Assembly: GCA_019055375.1 (NCBI GenBank)
Contig: JAHQIW010006392.1
Location: 300,251-364,250, forward strand
DNA: 64,000 bases
Reading direction: 5' to 3'
Source: Parelaphostrongylus tenuis
Lineage: Eukaryota > Nematoda > Chromadorea > Rhabditida > Metastrongylidae
Position numbers and translations under genes: made by a program. The notes under the pieces are model-generated. The model did not search any database, had not been told where the DNA came from, and saw only the letters and a list, made by a program, of their open reading frames with translations. This document shows, piece after piece, positions 53,953-64,000 of this stretch; the first letter of the stretch is position 1; the number at the start of each line of letters is the position of its first letter.

Positions 53953-54502
53953 TTAACCTTCTCGAGACGGCAGTTGATCGATCGCACAGCGCAGATCGCA
54001 AGCTGCGCGCGATTTTCGTTACTTATCAGAGTTCTTTTCTCTATTTCGGAAAAAAACCTCGAGTTCTTTGTGACGTTCTGATACTCCATGATTTTCACTA
54101 CACAATCACATGCTTTTCGTGCATAACTCTTATGTACGAAAAAGAACTCAGCGTGAAAAACGCAATTTTGTCTTGCTCTTACAGCGTTCTGAGTGAACTT
54201 TTTCAGAAACCAATTTTAGCATCGAATGGTCGAATCTGATCTAAATTATGGTTATTCAAAGTTTAGGAAAGACGTCCACAGACTCCAGCCGAGCAAGCAA
54301 GGCGAACACAGTGTAAGAAATATTATCTTTCGGTGCTACAATGAAATAAGAAAGGCTTTTGAAAAAGCAAACAATATTGAAATCGCCAAGATTTGGGCTC
54401 TTCAATGATTACTGGAAGTTCATGAAAAAAGATCTTTTCACCGAAAAAGACCTTCAGAAATTGGTGTATCCAAAAAGATACACGCCGTTACGAAAGAGTT
54501 GA
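53953..54502. mobile_element. M1 element copy
   Basis: Left end TTAACCTTCTCGAGACGGC, then AGTTGATCGATCGCACAGCG; right end ACACGCCGTTACGAAAGAGT. Interior matches the copy at 33.0-34.1 kb in order, including GATACTCCATGATTTTCAC, ATCACATGCTTTTCGTGCAT and GGCGAACACAGTGTAAGAA. About 550 bp. Confidence 0.72.
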
Positions 54503-55450
54503 AATCGTCAACCGCAAATCACCAAAACGAAAGCAAACATCGTGATTTATAGCTTCGTTGTCTAAAAGTACTGTATATAAGCATAAATGGGAAATCTAAC
54601 TGCATTATTAAGAACTTTCGTACCGTTATTTGAATCGGTTCTCAATGACAGCTTGTATCTGTCGCTACGAGCACATGAAAACTGCGCCATATCAACATAT
54701 TCCCTATGAAGCGAGCATCTGTGCTCCATGCTCATAAAATCCCTAAAAACAAGAAGAGGAAAGCAGAAAATGATGACTACTGAATAAGATGGTTATCTGC
54801 ATCAAAACAGTATTGTTTAGAGTTATGTCGTTTTTTTTAAAGAAATTTCCTTTGAATTTTTTTGAAAAAAAAACAGGCTTGGAAACTTTAGGAAAAACAA
54901 AAGTAAGTTAAAATGATGAAAATGCTTAAGAGGAAGTTATTCTCAAAACAACAACTAGTGGTCATACAGCCAATTGTAATAAGAGAAAAGGTTAAAAATT
55001 TATTCAAAGATTTTGCATAACGAAACAGTTCTCGTTCAATAAACGTCGTAGAAGACCTTGCTATAGATAGAATCAACTAGTAAATTTTCAATTTTTTAGC
55101 TATAGAAACAAAGTAAGATTAGGTTTTTGTTAGTTATCGCTATTAATGCGATAAAAACCTGCTTGCAGAGATAGGAAAGCTTCAAAGCACATATGGTGAA
55201 TACCAGAACACATTTGAGTGACGTTTGGGAATGAACAAACGAAAGAAACAAGTTTACCTTACTAATAAATAAGTTCCGCTATGCTATGCTACAACATCAG
55301 ATATGAACCGATTGGGGATCGAAAAAGCAATTGAACAGATCGAATTAAAAGTGATATCGAGTAAAATCGAAAGAAAAGAAATCACCTCTAGTTATGTTAC
55401 CTTTTTTTCTGAACGCTTTATAGACACGTCTTCACGGTGCTTCCTTTTTT
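54503..55450. other. No feature identified
   Basis: AT-rich sequence between an M1 element and an S4 SINE; no coding, RNA or repeat signal recognised. Confidence 0.4.
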
Positions 55451-55636
55451 CAATGTGCGGATCCCAGTACTTTTAGAATTCAATTCGTTTTTCATTTCCC
55501 CTTCTTCTTTGACTTCGTAGAATACTGGTTTAGCGAATCTCCTTGCAATCTCGCGTATAGCCGGGTTGTGGCGTTCCATGGGAGCTCAGCTCCACAAGCG
55601 CCACAATGAGCGACACAACCACTCGACCACGGCGCC
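55451..55636 (-). mobile_element. SINE S4 copy
   Basis: Minus: GGGCGCCGTGGTCGAGTGG, CAACCCGGCTATACGCGAGA, TGCAAGGAGATTCGCTAAAC, TGGGATCCGCACATTG. Confidence 0.65.
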
Positions 55637-55880
55637 CTTGTTGGAACATTTCAGAAGCATTGTTCTTTGGTAGCAAAACCTTATATTTTTCAGTTGAGTC
55701 TTTAAGACGCTTCCTATTTCATCCGCATGTTATCAAGAAGATTAAATTAGTAAGAATTACCTGGTCAAAATCCGCATCGTTCCAGGATGGTAACCTGATG
55801 GATGAGGTCAAGTGAAGAACAGAGTAGTTTTTTAGTACAATATTATTCATATAACTTCTAATAGCACTGCAGTTATCGGA

Positions 55881-56014
55881 ATTGCAATCTCGAGGTTAGC
55901 CTGGCTGTGCCGTTCCATGGGGCGTTCGTTGTTCACTGCACCATTGATGTTGGGAGTGGGCATCGACTCCACGCACAACTCGGCGAACATTACAACCCAC
56001 TCGGCCACGGCCCT
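55881..56014 (-). mobile_element. SINE S4 copy, truncated
   Basis: Minus: GGGCCGTGGCCGAGTGGGTT, CGCCCCATGGAACGGCACAG, CCAGGCTAACCTCGAGATTG. Head half only. Confidence 0.62.
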
Positions 56015-56123
56015 TCCCCAAGAAAACGTATTTGAATTAAGATTTTAATAACATCCTAGTGTGGTTCATCACATTTTCTCTGCAGATCAAGCTTGCCCCA
56101 AGTTGGTAAGAACTGATTCCTCG

Positions 56124-56305
56124 ACATATATATATATATATTGTATAGTATGTATATATATATATATACATATGTATATGTACATGTATATATATATACA
56201 TGTATATATAGTATGTATATATATAGTATGTATATATATATACATGTATATATATATATACATACTATATAATATACATATATATATTGTGTATATATAT
56301 ATATG
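56124..56305. repeat. Long compound AT microsatellite
   Basis: About 180 bp of ATAT, TATG and TACA units adjoining the 3' end of an S1 SINE. Replaces the SINE's normal tail. Confidence 0.85.
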
Positions 56306-56307
56306 TC

Positions 56308-56559
56308 GTCTCCAATTCTCAACTTCGTCTGAGGTGATTGAATGTGCATACGTGGCCTTCGCAATGACTCGTGGTTACCTCCTCCTCCTGCTACACCAAG
56401 TCAGTGCTGCTTATCCTTTCCGACAAGTGTGAGACCAATCAAGTATCGCTTTACTGGCCCGAGAGGGACGGGTGGCTTGGTGAGCCATGAGGGCGAGATC
56501 GAACCGGCGACTTTGTGCACGACGGAGAGCACCGCTAATCACTGCGCTACATGCGCTCG
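56308..56559 (-). mobile_element. SINE S1 copy with AT microsatellite tail
   Basis: Head at 56559 (GCGAGCGCATGTAGCGCAGT), B box GTTCGATCTCGCCCTCATG, ends at GAGGTGATTGAATGTGCA. The usual tail is replaced by a long alternating AT tract (56124-56305). Confidence 0.78.
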
Positions 56560-56952
56560 CGACCATCTATTCCTGTATGCGTATGTATACATATTCATGC
56601 ACATATACGTCAAAACATGTGTATAAACGTATATGTCTTTATACATGTATATATCTGATAGACTCGTCCCATCTTATGAAATAAATAGGAACACTGTGAA
56701 CCTCAAGGAAAGAGTTCGGAAAGGATAGGAAAAATTAGTAAATATCACAAGTTCCATGAATCAGAAGACTACAGTACGACGCCATTCGCTTAGCCAGTAG
56801 CGAGTAACAAAATAAAAATTAGAAAGACGTTTTCCATTGCCGAGAGAAGTGGCAAGTGGGTCTCAGAAAGATTTCCTACTACAGTACACCCCATTGCGTC
56901 CGTTTGAAAGAGTATTTCACGATATTTGCTCAGCTGTGTGGAATGCCTCGAT

Positions 56953-57245
56953 GACGTTTTCATTCTGTTGCTGTTGGTGTTGTTGTTGCTCTATCTCTCT
57001 CTCTCTCTCTCTCTTTCTCTATCTTCTTAGGTGCTGTTCATTGTGTTCTCTTCTGCATCACGAGCGGTGTGACCCCAATTATATTTCCTAGGTGATGGTG
57101 GTTTTCATTCTGTTGTTGTTGCTGTTGTTGTTGCTCTCTCTCTCTGTATCTCCCTCTTTCTGTGTCTCTCCCCCCTCTCTCTCTATTTCTCACTTCGTAT
57201 TTGTTACTCGTTCTATTCTCTTCTGCTTCACGTGCGGTCTTGTGT
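56953..57245 (+). repeat. Duplicated polypyrimidine segment upstream of ZNF706
   Basis: The unit TTTTCATTCTGTTG, a GTT-rich stretch, a CT repeat, then TTCTCTTCTGCATCACG with AGCGGTGTG (56958-57075) is repeated at 57101-57240 with TTCTCTTCTGCTTCACG and TGCGGTCTTG. The CT tracts (57000-57022 and 57132-57192) differ in length. It lies 210-500 bp upstream of the ZNF706 start and may be a duplicated promoter region. Confidence 0.65.
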
Positions 57246-57454
57246 CGTTCGTCCCAGCTATTAGTTCATTGGTTCTCATTCTCATTTCTCGTATTGTCAG
57301 TTCTCATTGATTTGTTCTTATATTAGTTCGTGTATCAGAATTTTCTTCATAGTTTAGATCACCTTCTGTTCCTTCTTTTGGATAGAACTGTCCTCGATGT
57401 TCTCGTTTTACACAGTTCATGCTGTTTTCAGTTGAGTCTGTTTTCATTTCAGCT

Positions 57455-59295
57455 ATGGCACGTGGTCATCAAAAGATTCAGGCGCAGCAGAGAGCCCAAA
57501 AGAAAGCGGAAGCCGTGAAAAAATCACAGGGTTGCGATCAGAAAGGAGCTGCTCTCAAAGCACTCCATCATAAATGTACTATCTGCATGGTTAGTATTGT
57601 GTCTTTTTGTTTTTCTTAAGGCCTCTTCTAGGCTAATGTTTTTATTGCATGAGAAGATATTTGTTACCCGCAGGCGAGGGGCAGTTGGCCAGATTCAATT
57701 GTGAAGTGTCAAGATGGCGTGCCCAAAAATTTTCTCGGGTTTCCCACCTCAAGCAGTCGGTTCGTTTTGTGAATTAGAAAGAAGTTACCGTTTTGCGGCT
57801 TGATTTCTGGGTGGGGGGGAGGGAGGGAGGGGGGAGTTGATTCCTTGTACACTTTACCCCTAGCTGAGTTTCAGATGTAAATGCCGAACTCATTTTCGCC
57901 TGCTAGGCCTCTCTGGTTGCAATCACATTTGTGTATGCAGGAGCATTCTCGATCCACAGTGAGGGATCAATTGTTGGGAAATGCCCTCACCTGTAGCACC
58001 TGTTTTTCCATTAATAGTTGAGTGACTGGAGCAGACGCTGGTAAGCCTTACGTCTTTTCATGGCGAGTGGACGTGACCTAGTGTGTTCTCTGCGCTATAA
58101 GTATTTATTTACTGAGCATCATATCCTTCTTCTAAGGTTTTTGTAAGGAATTTTAACCATAGTGTCGCTAATTTTCCAGTTTTACTACTTACATCCCGAA
58201 GAATCCCGTCGGTAGTGGCTCTTGTCCATCAGTTCTCGTTAAAAACACAATGCGTATTCCCCCCCTCCCCCTTGGTCTTCTGTTGTTTGTTTCGTAAAAC
58301 ACTACCATTAATTTTTCAATCGTTGACGTAGATTTGCATCAATCTCTCGACTAGGTGCTCAGTGACGCAGGGTGATCTTTCATCCTATTCGTCTTGTAGC
58401 CAGTGACACATATGAAGAAGAAAAGTTATATATTCCCTTTACTGCATCACCTCTGCTCTTGAGGGCTCTCCGTTCAACTCTGGAGCAAAAATTATATCGT
58501 TTTTTTTTTCTCAAAGAGACTTATTTAGTGAATTCGAAGGCGTTAACTAGGTTAAGAATCAATGGTACGTACGAAGCCAATCGCCAGGTCCTCATAAACC
58601 TCGTTTTTCTAAGTTTGATGGAATACCGATGTATCCGCAATCGTTCTAAAAGTTAGTCAAGATTCCTTACACCTGACTAAGCTGTGGTGATGTAAGAACG
58701 ATGTCATCAGTATTTGCTGAACATGGATTTTCCCTTGTCGCATTTAAAAGCGAGTAGATTGTGATCATGGTAATTTTTTGTATCTGACAGAGTGAAATGT
58801 AGAAAGGAACGCTTTTACAATTTGCAAATGGTGTATAACAATGCTAGTTCAAATGGTCAATGTGCTTCCACGAAAACTGATGCGTACAATCCTATTTAAC
58901 AGAAAAATCCAGTTTGTTTTCTCGATAGCTTCAAAACTCTTTCATATCTATCATCGGAGCTCTTACCAGCTGAATGCCATTTTCTTAGTCGTCGTTGCTA
59001 ATAAATAAAATTTCGACCTATTGGCAAGAATGTGTTGATTTGAATGGTTTCTTTCTTGGTCATTGAAAATGCCTTTCAACGTAGTGATGCTGTATTTAGA
59101 AAAAATTCTTTCTCTTCTTTTACAATTCAATTTTCTTCTTTTTGTAGATCTTGCATTTGCAGGGTATGTATGTATAAATATTCAGATCAAATGTTTTAGG
59201 CACAGATGCCGGACCCAAAGACATATAAGCAGCATTTCGAAAGCAAACACCCTAAAGCACCGCTTCCTGCTGAATTGGTTCATGTTCAAGCATAG
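57455..59295 (+). CDS. znf706: ZNF706-type small C2H2 zinc-finger protein, two exons
   Basis: Exon 1 57455-57589 (45 codons) and exon 2 59200-59295 (31 codons plus stop) give 76 residues, the size of human ZNF706. The N-terminus MARGHQKIQAQQRAQKKAE is the basic 4F5-like segment; the single C2H2 finger is CTICM(AQMPDPKTYKQ)HFESKH, split after the second cysteine by the intron; the end PKAPLPAELVHVQA closely follows the human one. All four zinc ligands are present. An acceptor TTTCATTTCAG lies two bases before the ATG, typical of trans-splicing. The 1.6-kb intron holds a minus-strand RTE relic. Family members are small nuclear proteins reported to repress transcription or limit protein aggregation. 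The sequence looks fully functional. Confidence 0.95.
58096..58680 (-). pseudogene. RTE LINE 3'-terminal relic in the ZNF706 intron
   Basis: Aligns by eye with the C-terminal part of the element at 62450-63070: GAGCATCATATC-TTCTTCT, CCCGAAGAATCCCGTCGGTA, GTGATCTTTCATCCT and CGATGTATCCGCAATCG blocks occur in the same order. An internal stretch is replaced by an unrelated C-rich segment near 58260. It lies antisense to the ZNF706 gene. Confidence 0.65.
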
Positions 59296-60255
59296 ACTGT
59301 GACGGGTGACTTTCTTCTAATCTTTACTTATGGACCTGTCCGGATTTCTCTGCTTCTTCATTTCCACCTTTATTTCTTATTTTTTCCAAAATTTTAGTTT
59401 CGGGTGACCAATTCCGTGCGATATTAGCTTCAAACCTACTTGCATATATTAGCTGAAGTTATTTTATATGCCTTCTGGTCATGTCACGTATAAGTATACT
59501 AACTAACTAGTCAACTCCGAAGTCTACCAAAATAGTAAGTAAAAGTACTAACATGTGTTGATTTGAAGGCGTACCTGGCACTATTGCTGATACTCGCGAC
59601 GAGACATTATTCCCGATTACTCAAACCTTTGGTGTTTTCCTTATTCGATGCCTCTTTCATACTCATCACTTGAGTGTATTTGTAGAAGCATCTATTGGTG
59701 TCCTTGAATTGAGCATGCGTTTCTTCCATGATGTTCTTGAGATGCATTCATTAGATGTTTTTAGACATTGATCTGAGAATCATTTATATATTGCATCTAT
59801 GTATATAACTGGTATCAGAATGAAGCGTATGTGGAAAGTTGGTTTTTTTTTCTCAACCAAGAATTGACATGTGACCTTAATCTTGGTCATTTACTATAAA
59901 GTTGGTGGAAAGTTGGATTACATGCAGTTTCCAGTAATTAATTTTACTACAATCACTCAACATAGAGTAAAATTTCTCAGATGTTCTATTCATCAGGAAA
60001 TGCGAGTATTCATGCGAAATTCATAAATTGTTTGCTTAGACAACGTTGAATAGCTGAATGCTAAACTCGAAAATTCACAGAAAAAATTTAGTACATTGCT
60101 GAAATCGTCATTTTCAATAATTTAGCGAGATTTTTCAACGTGGAAGGCGTGAGTTGGCTCAAAAGTGAGCTGTAATGCTTTGAACATATTCAGTAACATC
60201 ACATACAAAAATGTGTCGGGGAATATTATGAACAACATTTTCTCGACTGTGTAGT
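59296..60255. other. ZNF706 3' flank, no further feature
   Basis: Presumed 3' UTR and intergenic DNA. No perfect AATAAA within 300 bp of the stop on the plus strand. Nothing else recognised up to the LINE relic at 60256. Confidence 0.4.
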
Positions 60256-60560
60256 GATTGCAAAGATTGTAGTGCAAAGATTCCTGGGTTACTTATTCCG
60301 TCAGCGGAGAGCTTTCAAGTGCCCATTCATGCTCGACGGAATGATTATCTCCGAATGCTCCAGTCATGTCTATTTAGGTCGACATCATGAGTTTGACTCC
60401 AGACTTTATCAGGAGGAAGCGAGGGACTTGGGGGGCATATCACACACCGGACGACGTTTATAAGAATTACTCATCTTCCAACAGTCAGCCTTGACGCGCA
60501 GTGTTCTCAAGAAAATCTCGGAATAAACTTCTGTGCACATAATTGGATCATCGGGAAAAG
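60256..60560 (+). pseudogene. LINE RT C-terminal relic
   Basis: The plus strand encodes CPFMLDGMIISECSSHVYLG and EFDSRLYQEEARDL, equivalent to the FTLNGTNISECSSYVYLGRE region just after the RT domain of RTE elements, but clearly a different subfamily from the other copies here. Frame is lost after about 60470. No endonuclease or catalytic RT core is attached. Confidence 0.6.
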
Positions 60561-60984
60561 AGGCTTTTGACAAACTTAACGTTCCCCCACATTGGATAAT
60601 TTTCAGAACCATTCTTGTCATCCGTAAAGCGTTTCAATCCCTTGGAAAAACGCATTTTTTGTTTCTCTCAATGACATAGTAGTTATTCGACAGCTTAAAT
60701 CTCGAAAATTCTGGCGTTTTAAATGATTTTGAAAAGGATTTCACTCTTGGGAATTTTCGCTAGACAAGATTTTCCACTAAACTTTTAATAATCATTCAGT
60801 GTAAAACTCGACGAGCTCAGTGGTATGTGTGGTCTTTGAGAAGGACTTTTTATTGCGTTGTAGTATTCAAAAGAATATAGAGTTTCGCTTTCAATGCGCA
60901 TTTCTTCTCGATGGGGGGGGGGGGGGGGGGGTGTGAATAGCCGTAATATCAGTCGTGCGGATGAATCGTCACTCAGCGCGATTC

Positions 60985-61120
60985 ACATGTAGCGTGCGAT
61001 CTTTTTATTGGATGAAACGCGGGTTCGTCTCCCATTTGGGATCGTATTTTTGCTTAGAACTAAATTCTCTTAGGCATATATGAAAGACCTTAACACTGCG
61101 AAAAGCAGTGAAGTCATGAG
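60985..61120 (+). mobile_element. SINE S2 copy, head eroded
   Basis: GATGAAACGCGGGTTCGTCT, CATTTGGGATCGTATTTTTG, AACACTGCGAAAAGCAGTGA. Lies 140 bp upstream of the copy at 61261. Confidence 0.6.
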
Positions 61121-61260
61121 AAATTTTGGAACTATATGAGTAAAATGGCTGTCGCTTTACTGGGTTTCTAGAGCGATGTTGCTTATCCGACCAGATCTGT
61201 TAATTGTTGGTGGCTGATAGCTATGATGTAAACATTAAAGAATTAGTGGGTAGCGAAAAT

Positions 61261-61405
61261 GTGCCTCGGTGGTGTAGTGGTAGCACGCGTCTTCGGTATG
61301 GATGAAACGCGGGCTCGACTCCCGTCTGAGGTTGCATTTTTGCTTACCACTCACTTCTCTTACGTTGATGCGAAACATCTCAAGACTGCGAAAAGCAATA
61401 AAACA
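61261..61405 (+). mobile_element. tRNA-derived SINE family S2, best copy
   Basis: GCCTCGGTGGTGTAGTGGTA (A box) and CGGGCTCGACTCCCG (T arm with B box) lie at 61262-61335. The acceptor stem still pairs if G-U is allowed (GCCTCGG with CTGAGGT), as do the D and T stems, but the anticodon arm has a four-pair stem with a nine-base loop. So it is not a standard tRNA gene. The body TTTTTGCTTACCACTCACTT and AAGACTGCGAAAAGCAATAA recurs in other copies. Confidence 0.72.
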
Positions 61406-62409
61406 TAAGAAATTTTTGTTATTGGATTTGGAGTTCTTTCTCCTCTTTGAAAAAACTCGGGATAAAATATGGTTCTGATACTCTAAAATTTCCTATACAT
61501 GTTCAAACGCTTCTCGTTCATAGGATTAGGCTGCCTAGGCTCAGGCTTAGGCTTAAACTTAGGCTTATTTGTAAGTTTATTTGACAATATAAAATGAAAC
61601 TGAAAAACGTAACCTAACAAAACGGCTGAACCAAGTTTCTGCACACTAATCGTCAAAATCATCTAAATTTGTGCCACCAAATTGTCATAATGTTGCAAAA
61701 GCGCAGTGCCTTGGTGCCAATGTTGCGAAATTCCATCCACGTACCAGAGCAAAAAATGCGCGCCGACTGCGAAACCTATTTCTTTTCGGTTGTTACAGAG
61801 TACTAAGAAATCTTTTACAAAAGCAAGTACACCTTGTTAATACAGTAACATGATAACATATTTTGAGCTTTTTATGTCTGGTATGGCACTTATACGGTAG
61901 TACACAGCTCCTGTTTCGCCCTTGCAGGCTCATCATTAGCACGACACCTTTCGCTCAAGCCAATCTCTTGCAAAACAGCAGTTGTCAGATGTTATAAGAT
62001 TATTAGATTGTTACTGTTTTTGAACCGAGGTCTATATAAACAGTCAAGAGTAAAGATATAATTCATTTCACAGACATAAGCACTCCACTGATCACTGCAA
62101 TGTGGGGGATCTTGTCACTTGACATGCGGGGATATAATGATTCGGCGTCGATTCCTTTTCAAGCAGGGTCACGTCCCACTACAGGGATCGGCTGAACCGA
62201 AAGGCGCTGTGCTACTGAGAGCCTGCAAGGGCGAAACAGCTGTTCAGTACCATAGAAGTGTCCTGCCAAACCTCATAAAGACTCAAAAACATATTATACA
62301 CGTTATTAAGTTATCACATTACTACTGTTTTTTAGCGATGAGTATATTAACAGTCGAGAGTAAAGGTATGAACCAAGTACACCATTGAAATAATTGAGAT
62401 GTGTGCTAT

Positions 62410-64000
62410 CGAATGATCCAACCTCTGCAGCTTCAGCCATCTTCAGCCTCGCTCTAGGGATTCGCTGAGCATCATATCTTTCTTCTGTAGCTTTCGTTAA
62501 GAAATCGCACCAACGGGTCGGTGGTCTTCCTGTAGTGCGCTTGATGTCCCGAGGAATTTAGTCGGTAACCGCTCTCGTCCATCGGTTGTCGTTGAAGCGC
62601 ATAACGTGTCCGGCTCACCTTATTTTCGATATCCTGGCGTGTAGAACGACGTTTCTGAATTTTGATCGTTGACGTAGGTCGCAACTTCGAATCCTTTCTC
62701 TAATTTGCGAGATACGGGATACTCCTAGCATCGACCTTTCGACAACGCGTTCAATAACGCCAAGTGATCTTTCATCCTGCTTACGTAGCGAGCAGGTTTC
62801 TGCTGCATACGTTAGTGCAGGGATAATCGTCGAGTCGAAAAGGTGGGCACGGAGTCAGGATGTTCTTAGTCCGCTTCACTACATCTTCGATGCTCTCAAA
62901 CGTTCACCAAGCAGCTCGTTTCCTCCTGCTTCAACTCTGGAGCTAAGTCGTTCATCATGTTGATTTCACGACCTAGATAGACGTAACTGGAGCAGTCGGA
63001 GATTGTTGTTCCGCTGAGCGTGAATGGGGCGTTCAAAACCATCCGTTCCTCATAAACATCGTTTTCGTAAGATTTAGTTGAAGACCCATCTTTCCACAGG
63101 CGTTATCGAAATCGGTCAACATTTCGTTCCGCTTGGCTAATGTTTCGGTGTTATGAGAACGATATCGTCAGCAAAGCGAAGATGATTCAATTGTCGACTG
63201 TCATTTTCACTCCCATATCGTCCCATTTTAATGTTCGCATGACGTTTTGTAGGGTGGCAGTGAATAGCTTTGGCGGAATTGTATCGCCTTGTCAAACCCC
63301 TCTTCTTACGTCAATGGTGATATTGTTATAAAATGGAGATATTTTGGTTGTGAAATTTTTATAAAGCTTACGAAGGATTATTATGTACCAAGTAGGGACG
63401 CCCTGGTTATCCAGAGCCTCTATAACCAGCTTCTGTTTCCACTGAATCAAAAGCTTTCTTCAAATCAATTAAAGTGAGACAGAGTGGTTGTTTGTACTCT
63501 CGTGAAACTTCAAATGAGTCTTGTAATCGTGTGGATGTGGTCTATGATACTAAATCCTCTTCGGAACCTAGCTTGACGCGATGGCTGTCCTTCGTCCAGT
63601 GTTCTGTCAATCCTGTTTAGGATGACTGAGTAAAGAGTTTATGGACAACGGACAGCAAGCAGATTGGGCGATTATTGCCTATGTCGTGAAGATCTCCCTT
63701 TTTGAACAACACTACGGTCTTGCTGGTTTTCCATTGAATGTGAGGACCTTGCATTCTGACAGGTAGCGAGTGAAGAGCCGAGGCCAGGGTGTTGATGAGA
63801 ACTGGCGTCAGGTTCCTTAGGTGCTCTGGTCTAATCCTGTCTTGACCGAGTGTTGTTCTATTCTTCACTGACGATATACCATGTCGGATTCTGGAAGGGA
63901 GGACCGGTGGAACGACATTATCGTCCTCTTTCAATTTATATGACGGTAAGAGGACATGGCTAGCGAAAAGATCGAAGTAGTATTGGTGGATAATTTTTCT
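62410..64000 (-). pseudogene. RTE-type LINE reverse transcriptase, cut by the window edge
   Basis: Minus strand, running off the right edge. From high to low coordinate: the RT N-terminus (63934-63617) with VPPVLPSRIRHGISSVKNRT, DRIRPEHLRNLTPVLINTL and QWKTSKTVVLFKKGDLHDIG; then relics of STIDHIHT and LTLIDLKKAFDSVETEA; an intact RFADDIVLIT near 63150-63182, immediately followed by a frameshift; NLTKTMFMRNG near 63075; and the C-terminal PMDESGYRLNSSGHQAHYRK near 62550. Less decayed than the 28-31 kb copy: the catalytic FADD survives and the first RT block is one open frame of 105 codons, but several shifts remain. Confidence 0.88.

Larger units (their letters stand above)
60640..61860. repeat. 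R1 and M1-like repeats near the right end
   Basis: Reverse block 60640-60900 (AGTTATTCGACAGCTTAAAT), M1-like 5' half 61410-61520 (GTTCTGATACTCTAAAATTT), forward block 61660-61850 (TTTCTTTTCGGTTGTTACAG). A 19-base G run lies at 60913-60931. Two SINE S2 copies intervene. Confidence 0.5.

Noticed and set aside
57092..57310. Leu/Ser-rich frame upstream of ZNF706 as a gene.
   Set aside because: It is the translation of CT and GTT repeats.
61262..61335. Functional tRNA gene.
   Set aside because: Acceptor, D and T stems pair, but the anticodon arm has a four-pair stem and a nine-base loop, and the sequence continues into a body shared by other dispersed copies: a SINE head.
1..64000. CRISPR array, bacterial operon or prophage.
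   Set aside because: Spliced genes, SINEs, LINEs and AT microsatellites show eukaryotic nuclear DNA; no regularly spaced short repeats of CRISPR type were seen.

Overview
The window reads as nuclear DNA of a strongylid nematode, most likely hookworm-like. The reasons are: genes split into small exons with short AG-ended introns; pyrimidine-AG acceptors a few bases upstream of start codons, as expected for spliced-leader trans-splicing; decayed RTE-type LINEs with the EN-RT layout familiar from hookworm genomes; and a very dense mix of tRNA-derived SINEs and foldback or MITE-like elements. The species cannot be fixed from sequence alone. Little of the 64 kb is coding.

Genes recognised by reading through introns: (1) a VAV-type Rho guanine-nucleotide exchange factor on the minus strand, 14 exons between 25243 and 9252, covering a CH domain, an acidic segment with three tyrosine motifs, a DH domain and a PH domain. 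(2) A five-exon, 130-residue basic protein of unknown function on the minus strand, 6436-5514, with a TATA-like box and a poly(A) signal. Its first exon is also in splice phase with the last VAV exon, so it may instead be an unusual VAV C-terminus. (3) FOXRED1, a mitochondrial FAD-dependent oxidoreductase, on the plus strand, 13 exons from 34223 to 46236, with two apparent GC-AG introns and a last intron of about 7 kb. (4) A bublin-like (UPF0184) coiled-coil protein on the plus strand, 50245-50658. (5) A complete two-exon ZNF706-type zinc-finger protein on the plus strand, 57455-59295.

Layout. 1-5.1 kb: repeats and an RTE endonuclease relic. 5.5-6.6 kb: the small basic gene. 7.3-9.2 kb: SINEs and another RTE endonuclease relic. 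9.2-25.3 kb: VAV, its introns filled with foldback elements, MITEs and SINEs. 26.6-27.3 kb: a GC-richer TATA-bearing block that could be a promoter or an LTR. 28-31.5 kb: one nearly full-length but dead RTE. 31.5-34.1 kb: foldback elements, one nested in another. 34.2-46.2 kb: FOXRED1, with a mariner relic, SINEs, a perfect 108-bp inverted repeat and a 789-bp foldback in its introns. 46.3-57.4 kb: mostly repeats around the bublin-like gene. 57.4-59.3 kb: ZNF706. 60.2 kb to the end: LINE relics, including an RTE reverse transcriptase that runs off the right edge.

The genes are functionally unrelated neighbours (cytoskeletal signalling, complex I assembly, coiled-coil and zinc-finger proteins). 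I see no operon-like gene cluster. The most distinctive feature is the repeat architecture: several inverted-repeat families on both strands share terminal motifs and sub-modules, and they account for most intron length.
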